A stretch of DNA of 64,000 nucleotides, taken from assembly GCF_025200925.1 (NCBI RefSeq), contig NZ_CP104174.1, positions 1,550,001 through 1,614,000 of the forward strand. Reading direction: 5' to 3'. This document shows positions 47,230 to 56,145 of this stretch, piece after piece. Both the position numbers and the translations under genes were made by a program. Position 1 is the first letter of the stretch. The number at the start of each line of letters is the position of its first letter. This DNA is from Bradyrhizobium sp. CB1015. GTDB lineage: Bacteria; Pseudomonadota; Alphaproteobacteria; Rhizobiales; Xanthobacteraceae. The notes under the pieces were generated by a model, which worked only from the letters and a program-made list of their open reading frames with translations, searched no databases and was not told the DNA's origin.

Positions 47230-48054
47230 TTAGGCTACCGCGCGGAACGGCAGCGGGCTGAAGTAAGCTTGATCCGGGGTGCCGCCGTCAAGGCTCGAGT
47301 GGGGACGCCGGCCATTGTAAAAGGCGAAGTATCGGCCGATCGAGGCGCGGGCGTCGGACACGGTGTCGTAGGCGCGCAGATAGACCTCTTCGTATTTGAC
47401 GCTGCGCCACAGCCGCTCGACGAACACGTTGTCGCGCCAGGCGCCCCGGCCGTCCATGCTGATGGCGATGCCATGCCTGGCGAGCACGCCGGTGAACGTG
47501 GAGCCCGTGAACTGCGAGCCCTGGTCGGTGTTGAAGATGTCCGGCTTGCCGTGGCGAGCGAGAGCGTCCTCCAGCGTCTCGACGCAAAATGCGGCTTCGA
47601 TCGTGATCGAGACGCGCCAAGACAGCACCCGGCGGCTGAACCAGTCGGGCACCACCGCGAGATAGATGAAGCCGCGCGCCATCGGGATGTAGGTGATGTC
47701 CATCGCCCAGACCTGGTTCGGGCGTGTGATCTCCATCCCGCGCAGCAGATACGGATAGATCTTGGGCCCGGGTTCGGGCTTGGTGGTACGCGGCCGGCGG
47801 TAAAGCGCCTCTATCCTCATCCGCCGCAGCAGCGTTTTGACATGCCGGCGGCCGATCTTGCACGCCTCGGCAGCCAACAGGTCTCGCAACATTCGCGAAC
47901 CGGCGAAGGGAAACTCCAAATGCAGCCGGTCAAGCCGTTGCATGATCGCGAGGTCGGCGGGCGATACCGGACGTGGTAGATAATAGACACTGCCACGGCT
48001 GATCTTCAAAACTTCCGCCTGTTTCGTGATCGGCAGGTCATCACGGTCGATCAT
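47230..48054 (-). CDS. IS3 OrfB transposase
   Basis: 274 residues from the ATG at 48054. It has the HTH_21 region (SPADLAIMQRLDRLHLEFPF) and the rve domain with WAMDITYIPM (D), FNTDQGSQFTG (D) and DNVFVERLWRSVKYEEVY (E), ending SSLDGGTPDQAYF. All DDE residues are present. The protein is normally made as an OrfAB fusion by frameshifting; since OrfA is split by the IS110 element, the fusion transposase cannot be made here. The longer open frame upstream is IS110 DNA. Confidence 0.85.
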   Translation of the reverse strand: MIDRDDLPITKQAEVLKISRGSVYYLPRPVSPADLAIMQRLDRLHLEFPFAGSRMLRDLLAAEACKIGRRHVKTLLRRMRIEALYRRPRTTKPEPGPKIYPYLLRGMEITRPNQVWAMDITYIPMARGFIYLAVVPDWFSRRVLSWRVSITIEAAFCVETLEDALARHGKPDIFNTDQGSQFTGSTFTGVLARHGIAISMDGRGAWRDNVFVERLWRSVKYEEVYLRAYDTVSDARASIGRYFAFYNGRRPHSSLDGGTPDQAYFSPLPFRAVA

Positions 48055-48100
48055 CGCTTTGCGCTCAGCAGGCCGGCTTTGCTGAGCGCGCCTTCTAAAA

Positions 48101-49712
48101 AACTGAGCGCGGCGCTGCGCGCCCCCTGTGGGATAGAAACGGCTAACCGCTAGACTGCGGCCGGAAGGGAGCGGCCGATACGATTTTGGTGGCACGTGAG
48201 CCCGTCAAAAAACCTGGTCCATGGGCTGTTGCGCACTTGAGAGTGGTGACGCCATCTCGGCGATCCCGTTTAGGAATTTGAATGAATTGCGCAGCCCAGC
48301 CCTTCCGCCGGAGTCAGAAGGAGCTACAGATGAATCCCAAAAGATCGAAGTCGAAGGACGGCGGTAAGATGCCGATGGTGCACCCGAACGCGGCTGCCAT
48401 CGACGTTGGCGCCACCATGCATATGGCGGCCGTCAGGGCAGATCGCGCACCGGAGCCAGTCCACAGTTTCGGTACCTTCACGGCCGATCTGCATCGGCTG
48501 GTCGACTGGTTTACGGAATGCGGCGTCGAGACCGTCGTCATGGAATCGACCAGCGTCTACTGGATTCCGATTTTCGAGCTTCTCGATGCCCGGGGATTTA
48601 CCGTGTTTCTTGTCCAACGCGCGCGATGCCAAGCACGTGCCGGGGCGTAAGACCGATGTCAGCGATGCGCAATGGCTGCAGCGGCTCCATTCATTCTGGT
48701 TGCTGCGGGCCAGCTTTCAGCCCAAAGGGCAGATTGCCGAACTGCGAGCCTACGTGCGTCAGCGCGAGCGTCGGCTGGAGTACGCGGCCTCACACATCCA
48801 GCATATGCAGAAGGCCTTGACGGAGATGAATCTTCAGCTCCACCACGTCGTCGCCGACATCACCGGCGCGACTGGCCTGCGTATCATACGCGCGATCCTT
48901 GCCGGCGAGCGCGATCCCGAGGCGTTGGCGTGCTTGCGCCACTACAGTTGCCACTCCAGTGCCGAGACGATTGCGAAGGCGCTCACCGGGAGCTACCGCG
49001 CCGAGCATCTGTTTGCGCTCGAGCAGGCACTTGCGCTTTACGACACCTACCACGAGAAGGCATCTGCCTGCGACGCCCGGATCGAAGCCGTGTTGAAGGA
49101 ACTGAGCAACCATCGCGGTCGTGGCCATGGACCAGCACCGCGGGCATCGCTGCGTCGGAATCGAACCGATCAGGCGAACGCTCTAGCTTTCGACGTCCGC
49201 GAGGCGCTGTTCGCGTTGCTGGGAAAAGACATCACCACCATCGACGGCCTCGGTCCTTACCTCTCGCTGAAGCTGATCGCTGAATGCGGTGACGACCTCT
49301 CCTCGTGGCCCAGTGCAAAGCATTTTACCTCCTGGCTGGGACTGGCGCCGAGCAACAAGGTCTCCGGCGGCAAAAGGCTCTCGTCCCGAACACGCCGATC
49401 CGGCGGCCGGGCGGCGGCGCTTCTGCGCCTTGCTGCCGTCACCGTCGGACGCACCGATACTGCGCTCGGCGCCTTTTACAGGCGACTTTCATCGCGCGTC
49501 GGCAAGGCCAAGGCAGTGACCGCCACGGCCCGCAAGATCGCAGTTCTGTTCTACAATGCTGTGCGATAAGGAATGGACTATGTCGATCCCGGGGCCTCGT
49601 CATACGAGACGCGCTACCGGACGCGAGTGGTCAACAATTTGCATCGGCGTGCCAAGGCATTCGGCTTCGTTCTCCAGCCGTTCGAGCCGAACGTCGGCGA
49701 TGCCGTTTCTTA
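48101..49712 (+). mobile_element. IS110-family element with frameshifted transposase
   Basis: The transposase starts at 48330 (MNPKRSKSKDGG, good GGAG site). DEDD motifs: AAIDVGATMHM (D), TVVMESTSVYW (E), RKTDVSDAQWLQ (DD), and the C-terminal transposase_20 region with IDGLGPYLSLKLIAECG. One base shifts the frame near 48620, and a stop plus shift near 49570 removes YVDPGASSYETRYRTR and the remaining tail, still readable to 49712. A noncoding 5' segment of about 230 bp (48101-48329) lies where IS110 elements encode their bridge RNA. Inserted into IS3 orfA. Confidence 0.8.
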
Positions 49713-49713
49713 G

Positions 49714-49976
49714 GAATCGTTCTCCAGCGTCAGCTCCCCGATCTTGGCGTGCAGCGCTTTCACGTCCACGGCGGGCTCGCTTGCTCTGTTGCCTCCGCCG
49801 GCGCCGAACACATCGGCAGCCGCTTCCTGAAGCTGGCTCTTCCACTGCGTGATCTGGTTCGGGTGCACGTCGAAATGCTCAGCCAGCTGGGCCAGCGTCA
49901 TCTCGCCCTTGATCGCGGCCAGCGCCACCTTGGCTTTGAATGCCGGTGCGTGGTGCCGGCGGACTCGTCTGCTCAT
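49714..49976 (-). pseudogene. IS3 OrfA, interrupted
   Basis: From the ATG at 49976: MSRRVRRHHAPAFKAKVAL, AIKGEMTLAQLAEHFDVHP (HTH), then ALHAKIGELTLEND at the insertion point. The last residues lie beyond the IS110 element. OrfA is needed for IS3 transposition, so the element is inactivated. Confidence 0.8.
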
Positions 49977-50106
49977 CGTCTCTCCTGATTCGCGGGTCAA
50001 TCTTGCCCGCCGGTCAGGCAGAAACTCCACTTAGCGTCCTGCAGATTTCCGGGACCGGCTCTCCGGGCGGGCCGAGCAACATCCTGCTGCGGCTCTACGT
50101 GGCCTT

Positions 50107-50124
50107 GTCAGCTTCTCGAAAGCT
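50107..50124 (+). promoter_or_regulatory. tts-box (TtsI binding site)
   Basis: GTCAGCTTCTCGAAAGCT matches the core of the tts-box bound by TtsI, the activator of rhizobial type III secretion genes. It lies 115 bp before the NopD-like effector ATG in the same orientation, so flavonoid/NodD-TtsI induction is expected. Confidence 0.75.
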
Positions 50125-50238
50125 CGCGCAGACTAGAAGTCCCCCGCGTGGAATCAACCCGCTGCGAGGGAATCAGAGTTCGCTAATTAGGTACAGACCC
50201 TTGGAGTCTGCTCAGGTGATCTTGGACGTGAGGCTAGC

Positions 50239-52940
50239 ATGGACCGACAGAACTTTGACCCATCCAACGTAACAGCTTGGTCGCAGGTGCAGCACGACGT
50301 CTCGGAAGAGACGCAGGCCGGGCAAGAGGGCTTTGAGCAGCACTTGGCGGACGCGAGTCAGGGCGCTCCCGCTGCCCCTAAGCGGGTTAATCGCAATTAC
50401 TATCCGGATTTGTCTGAAAAAGACCGGGACCTTATCGATAAAGCGATTGCTCAATGGACGGCTCAGAGGAACCTAAGTCCATCCTCGGCTTCCACTTATA
50501 TTCAAGCACTTCGCAGACTCGTGAATGATTTCCGCGCTCGTGGCCAAACGACTGATTTAGGGGACCACCAGTCCCTGGTCGATCACGTCAACACTTACTT
50601 TTCCAATCCCAGCACCCGAAGCGCTATGTTGACTGGGTTGAACGCCCTTCGCGCGTATCTTGATCCTGCCGGTAGTCGCTATCCACGTTTGTCTGAAGAA
50701 GAACAGTACCTTATCGATAAAGCGATTGCTCAATGGGCGGCTCAGACGAACCTACGTCCGAAAACGGCTGCCAATTATACTTCTGCACTTCGCCAACTCG
50801 TGAATGATCTCCGCGCTCGTGGCCAAACGACTGATTTAGGGGACCACCAGTCCCTGGTCGATCACGTCAAGACTTACTTTTCCAACTCTCCCGTCGAAAA
50901 GGCTATGTTGGCTGGGTTGAACGCTGTTAGTGCGTATCTTGATCCGGCCTATGTCGCTAATCACGCCGGACGGCCGCCCGTTGCCCCCTCAGCGGAAGAC
51001 GCGCACCTCTTAGAACGGCTTGATCTCAGCGGAATCGGCACGAGCACCGCTGCTCTGTATGATTTAAGTTTTCGCAGATTTTCTAACGCGCTTAACGCTG
51101 CGGGCCACACGATATCGGGGCTAGACAGTGCTGCGCGCAGAGAATTTGCTCGGAAGTTGTTCCCGGGAGACAGAAATCTAGTGCCGGCGTTAAAAAGGAT
51201 TCGGGGTGCCGAGCGGGTTTCCGGTGCGGGCGCGTCTCAGGAGCGAAGCGGCCATGCTGTCCCATCACCCAGGTTGGATGGAGTTCCGGCGGACGTCTGG
51301 GCACTGTTCGATGATGAGGCCGAGGAGCCGCCGACCGATCCATCCGAACTTGAGCGGCTGGAACATGAGCTTCGCGCGGAAATTCAGGGACGGCTAGGCG
51401 ACCACCCCGCTCAGCCGCCCTTCTCCCTAGAGCCAGAGGGAATCACGTTTATCCAGAAGAGTTCCCTCCTGCGAAAGTTCGCCGACTGCTGGATGATCAT
51501 TCCGCTCTGCCGCAAGTCCCCGTCAATCCAAACGACCTCAATGCAGGCGCTGGCGTGCTGATGTGGGCTCCCCTCCAGGAATTGGAGAGGCAGCCCACAA
51601 TGCATCACAGCGGGCATGAACAACCTGCTGCACCGAGCAGGAGCAGCGTCCTGCCGAGCGGGGAGAACCGACCGACCAGCTTCGTGGACCGTAACACGTC
51701 GCCGTTGGTGCCAATGGGGCTGACCAGGCAGAGCTTCCTGCTCCATCCTCGGTCGGAAAACGCTCCGCAGCCCAGCGCGCCGTTAGGGAATCAAGCTTCG
51801 CCAGCACTGGCTTCACGCAGGATGGAGCAAGCCGCGCCGGCGTCCGACAGGGCTGAGGCGGTGTTCCCAGCGCTCGGCGAGACTTTTGATGCGTCTTTGT
51901 CTGTTCCCGAGGACTTCTCCCACGGCACCCAGCCTGCGCCGGGTATGATGCGGTCCAAGCTGGGCCGCTGGGGTCTGTTGCCGGATGTAGCAGAGCCCGC
52001 AAAGACCTACGACATTCGCGGTGAACGCTACACGGCCGTGCTGGGACCGGGCGGGCCCGATGATGTTCGGCTCATTCACCTGCGGTCTCCCGCTGTGGGC
52101 GATACATTCGATATTTCGTTTGCCGTTCCCAAGGATTTTTCTCATCGCTCCCAGCCGGCCCCCGACATGATGCTGTCCACGTTGGGCAAGTGGGACTTCT
52201 TGCCTGTCGCGGAACATCCAATCATGAACTACGAGATTGGCGGCGAACGCTACACGGCCGTTTTGGGACCGAAGGGACCCAACGACGTTCACCTCATCCA
52301 TCATCCTCGAGCTGCTGATGAAGCCGCGCCAGCGCCGGCGACCTCATCCCACGACCGTAGCGGGCGGGCTCTCGGCGCCACGGAATGGCTCGGCGACGAG
52401 CATATCCAGAGGGACTACGAGCTCCTGACGCAGCAGTTGCAAGTGAATCATCCGAATCTTGCCGCCGGAACGCGGTTCGTCGATCCTCTCATTGCCTTTC
52501 AGTTGAGTTGGGGCGCCGAGCGCGACGCGCTCAGCGCATTGCAGCGCATCATCTATGATCGGGATGACAATGATGTCGCCCACTTCCTATTCCTGCCAGT
52601 GAACGATGCCGGTGCGACCGATCCTAATGGCACCCATTGGTCGCTGCTACTCATAGATCGCCGCCCGGAACGACAGCCGGTCGCCTATCATTACGATTCC
52701 GTCCAGGGACACAATGACGGGCCTGCAGAACGGCTCGCAGCACGGCTAGGCGTGACTTTTCTGCAGCGAGCCGGCATGGCCCCGCAGCAGAACGGCTATG
52801 ATTGCGGCGTGTTCGTGGTGGACGGCACACGGGAGCTGGTTCGACGATTGGCGCAAGGAGAGCGGCCACAAGACGAGCCGCTGCACCTCGACAACCTCGT
52901 CGCCAATCGGCAGGCACTCCGGGACCGGCTTAGGGGTTGA
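50239..52940 (+). pseudogene. nopD: NopD-like type III effector, Ulp1/C48 SUMO protease, one frameshift
   Basis: XopD/NopD-type effectors are injected into the plant cell and remove SUMO. The first frame (50239-51561) has two 95-residue repeats (RDLIDKAIAQWTAQRNLSP and QYLIDKAIAQWAAQTNLRP), then a third related unit (AHLLERLDLSGIG). A one-base shift near 51440 continues as YPEEFPPAKVRRLLDDH into the second frame (ending 52940). This carries two repeats of about 72 residues (GERYTAVLGPGGPDDVRLIH and GERYTAVLGPKGPNDVHLIH) and the C48 protease: HWSLLLIDRR (His), YHYDSVQG (Asp), QNGYDCGVFVVDG (Gln, Cys). Restored length is about 900 residues. A tts-box lies upstream, GAGG before the ATG. The protease half could still be made separately. 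Confidence 0.85.
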
Positions 52941-53310
52941 TGGCGATGCGCCCGTCCGCAGCCGTGTCGATCTGCAGGGTTTTGGCGGCGTTTCAGGACC
53001 GGCCCCCGTCGAGTGCGTTGCGGCTAGGGACGCGCCCGACGATTAGGCGCGTCCCACGTCGCCGCGAGCAAGCGCACGAAATCAGACTCAATGCAGGAGG
53101 ACCTGTAAGGGTCGGCGCCGTTAAGTAGGCAGTGAAGAAGGTTCACAACGCCGCCAGCGGCTAGAAAAGCGAATTGTGCTATGCATCAAGGCCAGGCGGG
53201 CGGCTTCCTGGAGAGACCATTCTGCCGGAGTTGATCCGGCGCGAATCGTGACGAGATATTTCGATCACCTGCAGCCCTGCTGCCTCCTACAGCGCAGAAG
53301 ACGGCAAATC
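52941..53310. other. Intergenic, no gene recognised
   Basis: About 370 bp with no supportable gene. It separates the effector from the phage-like ParB gene and probably contains an old junction between the two kinds of DNA. Confidence 0.35.
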
Positions 53311-53961
53311 ATGGATGTCCTAGTCGGCATGCGGGCCATGGAAACATGGCCCATCGATCGCTTGCGGCCATATGAACGGAATTCGCGGCGGCATTCGGCC
53401 GAGCAGATCGAGCAAATTGCAGCGTCGATTCGCGAATGGGGTTGGACGATGCCAATCCTCGCGGCGGATGACGGAATGGTTCTAGCCGGGCACGGCCGAC
53501 TGGCGGCGGGCAAACTCCTCCGCATCTCCGAGGTGCCGGTCATCGTGGCGCGCGGGTGGAGCGATCAGCAGAAGCGCGCCTATGTCATCGCGGACAGTCG
53601 GCTGACCGATGCGTCTGATTGGGATGACGAGATGCTGCGGCTCGAATTGAGCGATTTGGTCGAGGGCGGTTTTGAGATCGCGCTGACCGGGATCAAGGAG
53701 GACGAGCTATCGAAGCTTTCGGTCGGCGTCGGCGAGTTAGAGCAGATGCCCGAATTGCCGGACGGCGATCGGTCGCCATTCCGCGACATGACGTTCATTC
53801 TGTACGGCGAGCAATTCGTGATCTTCGAGCGAGCCATCGCCAGGGCGACCAAGCCGCGCGATCCGGACAATCCCAACCGATCGCCGCAAGGCAATGCGCT
53901 CGCCGCAATCTGCGCGGAATATCTAGATGCGGTAATGGGCCCTGCTCCGAGCAAGGGGTGA
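53311..53961 (+). CDS. Phage-type ParB/Srx-fold protein
   Basis: 216 residues; an ATG at 53329 is an alternative start. The ParB-N domain is clear: METWPIDRLRPYERNSRRHS, EQIEQIAASIREWGWTMPIL, DDGMVLAGHGRLAAGKLL (GHGR motif) and ADSRLTDASDWDDEMLRLEL. The C-terminal 70 residues (MTFILYGEQFVIFERAI) form a different helical end. Such proteins occur beside Mom, DNA methylases and terminase genes in prophages, with a nuclease or nucleotide-binding role rather than chromosome partition. It is followed by an IS110-type element, so its neighbours were displaced. Confidence 0.75.
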   Translation: MDVLVGMRAMETWPIDRLRPYERNSRRHSAEQIEQIAASIREWGWTMPILAADDGMVLAGHGRLAAGKLLRISEVPVIVARGWSDQQKRAYVIADSRLTDASDWDDEMLRLELSDLVEGGFEIALTGIKEDELSKLSVGVGELEQMPELPDGDRSPFRDMTFILYGEQFVIFERAIARATKPRDPDNPNRSPQGNALAAICAEYLDAVMGPAPSKG

Positions 53962-53989
53962 TGATGGTGGCCGTCCCCCGATAGATGAT

Positions 53990-55310
53990 GAAACGGGGTC
54001 ACGACCTGAGTCGGCCCCAAGCATCTGGAGACGGAGGACAGCCGTGGAGAACTATGCCGGAATTGACGTGTCATTGGAACTGTCGAGCGTATGCGTTGTG
54101 GATGCCCAGGGTAAGATCTTGAAGGAGGCGAAGGTAGCGAGCGAACCCGACGCCTTAGCCGAATTTTTCGAGAGGCTTGGCTTTGCAGTAAAGCGGATCG
54201 GGCTGGAAGCGGGGCCGCTGTCGCAATGGCTGCATGCGGGTTTGAAAAGAGCAGGGGTCGAAACGGTTCTGCTCGAAACGCGGCATGTGAAGGCCGCATT
54301 GTCTGCGATGACGGTGAAGACTGATCGCAAGGATGCACGCGGAATCGCCCAGTTGATCCGGATGGGATGGTTCCGGCCGGTACACGCAAAGTCGGTCGAT
54401 GCTCAGGAGATCCGGGCCCTCCTGATCGCACGCAAACAGCTTCTCGGGCGGCTGATCGACGTGGAGTTGAGTATCCGCGGGATTTTGCGTGGCTTTGGGC
54501 TGAAGGTTGGCCCGGTGACGCGGAAGACTTTCGAAGCGCGGATCCGAGAGTTAGTTGCGGGTCAGGCGACATTGGAGCGCATTGCTACAGCGATGCTTTC
54601 GGCGCGATCTGCCCTGAAGGCAGAGTACGGAAGGCTACACAAGGCTGTGCTGGCAATTGTGCGTGACGATGCGGTTTGTCGCCGGCTCATGACAGTGCCG
54701 GGCGTTGGTCCCCTGGTGGCTGTTACCTACAAATCGGCGTGATGACCCTCATCGCATCGTAAAATCGAAGGCAGCAGGCGCGCTGTTCGGGCTCACGCCA
54801 AAGAAGTACCAATCCGGAGAAAAGGACGTCACGGGCGGGATCACGCTGGCCGGCGACGAGATAGTGCGCACGGTGCTGTATGAGGCCGCCAACGTTCTGC
54901 TATCGCGCATAACGCGGTTCTCAAAACTCAAGCGCTGGGGGATGGACGTCGCCAAGCGGCGAGGCTCGAAGCGCGCAAAAGTCGCCCTGGCACGTAAGCT
55001 CGCAGTGATCCTGCATCGGGTCTGGGTCGACGGCACAACTTACCGATGGGCTGAAGCGGGGCCGATCGCGGCATAGAACAGGTGGAGGAGATTAAGAACG
55101 CAACCGGGCTGAACTGAAGCCCAGTGCCCGAAGTCCCGTCGCCGGGACGGTGGATCCGGTGAAGCCGTTACACGCCCAGTGGCCGTCATCTGACGAACCA
55201 CGCGCATCTAGATGGCTCACCGCTCCCTCTGACAGCATGATGTGGCGGCCAGGCGTTGACCACGGACAGAAGCATGAGCTCGGCGGCGTGACGTTCACTC
55301 GGGAGGCTTG
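53990..55310 (+). mobile_element. IS110/IS1111-family element, frameshifted
   Basis: The transposase (54044-55076) starts MENYAGIDVSLELSSVCVVD with GGAGGAC upstream and has LEAGPLSQWLHAGL (E), TDRKDARGIAQLIRMG (DD), then VPGVGPLVAVTYKSA, a shift of one base at about 54738, and ALFGLTPKKYQSGEKDVTGG to the stop. A noncoding 3' tail of some 230 bp includes the perfect hairpin GTCCCG TCGC CGGGAC (55133-55148). A long 3' tail is where IS1111-type elements carry their bridge RNA. Borders are approximate. It separates the phage ParB gene from the cupin gene. Confidence 0.7.
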
Positions 55311-55465
55311 ACATCATCGGGCCCATTACAGAGCGTACTCACCGATCGATGATTGGTGTTGCGGGTTGGGGGTGCGGCTTACTCGACGTCCGCTACGCCC
55401 CGACACTGACCAACTACCGCAGCGCAGCGAAATGACGCTTTGGTCCACGAGACGCCAGGCGCCTG
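55077..55465. other. IS110-type 3' noncoding tail and spacer
   Basis: No gene recognised. The first part belongs to the transposon tail with a strong hairpin at 55133-55148. The remainder lies between transposon and cupin gene (convergent). Confidence 0.4.
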
Positions 55466-55852
55466 CTATTTTGGCGGTGGCTTATCATAAAGGGGCTTGC
55501 CTTTCTCGACGATATGCACCGTCAGAACCTTCAGCGTCTTATCGCCAACGAGCTTGTAAGCTCCATGAGGCACATCCCGAACATTCATCCCGACGGCGCC
55601 GGTCGGAATAGCCACCTGCTTTCCATTGGGTAACTCGATAAGACCACCCTCAAGAAAATAGTACGGCTCGTCACCATGATGGATATGCAGCATCGATGTC
55701 TCGCCGGGCTTTATCTCGCTGATGATGGTGACGATTTCCATGTTCGTGCCCGTTAGGTCACCTCGCTTCAACTCCTTTCGAAATGGGGAGTCCTGTGCAC
55801 TTGTCGTAGTCACGAACATTGAAGCCAAAGCGGCTGCGATTATGACCTTCAT
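55466..55852 (-). CDS. Secreted cupin-domain protein
   Basis: 128 residues. The signal peptide (KVIIAAALASMFVTTTSAQ) is followed by a single cupin barrel: metal-site motif SMLHIHHGDEPYYFLEGG, with His-His-x-Glu spacing, and PHGAYKLVGD in the second motif. AGAGG precedes the ATG. Such periplasmic cupins bind small metabolites or metals; the substrate is unknown. It is intact. A cobalamin-riboswitch-like stretch lies about 100 bp beyond its start on the opposite strand. Confidence 0.8.
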   Translation of the reverse strand: MKVIIAAALASMFVTTTSAQDSPFRKELKRGDLTGTNMEIVTIISEIKPGETSMLHIHHGDEPYYFLEGGLIELPNGKQVAIPTGAVGMNVRDVPHGAYKLVGDKTLKVLTVHIVEKGKPLYDKPPPK

Positions 55853-55924
55853 GGAAAGTAGCCTCTGGTAAAAAATGGGTCTTGTCCCGGTCTGCCCTTC
55901 CCAGCTTGTCGGAATTTACGCCTA

Positions 55925-56052
55925 ACGGCAAGGTTGTGCTGGAGGCCAGCCCCCCGCAACTGTGAACATGACGGGGCCGTTTCGGCTAAAAGGCTGCCTT
56001 GACTAACTTGCATAGCCCTTTTCGGCTCGCCTCAGGAAGCAGACCTTGCGGC
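55925..56052 (+). promoter_or_regulatory. Cobalamin-riboswitch-like remnant
   Basis: CCCGCAACTGTGA at 55953 matches the conserved core of the cobalamin riboswitch, and CTCAGGAAGCAGACCTTGC near 56032 resembles the B12 box (GCCAGGAGACCTGCC). The flanking helices are not clear. The next plus-strand sequence is the 3' end of a convergent gene, so nothing seems to be regulated; probably an orphan relic. Confidence 0.35.
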
Positions 56053-56145
56053 GCTCTGATTAGGGCCACCACGGGCCAAACCAGCCGTACCCGCTTGGGC
56101 GGCTTCCGCTTGAAGCAGAACGCTGCTTGGGTATCTGGGCCCGCA

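Larger units (their letters stand above)
47209..50033 (-). mobile_element. IS3-family element split by an IS110 insertion
   Basis: Inverted ends TAAGTGGAGCTTCTG at 47209 and its imperfect inverse at 50033. Removing 48101-49712 restores a 1.2-kb IS3 element with OrfA and OrfB in the normal overlapping order: orfA END continues as FLEGALSKAGLLSAK, and its stop overlaps the OrfB ATG. The insertion point lies in the A-rich stretch of the orfA FLEG codons. Confidence 0.85.

Noticed and set aside
47212..47979. 255-residue plus-strand frame across IS3 OrfB
   Set aside because: Shadow of the transposase; no independent features.
50398..50975. Repeats in the effector as possible CRISPR or direct-repeat array
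   Set aside because: Only two units of 285 bp, in frame, encoding protein repeats; no spacers.
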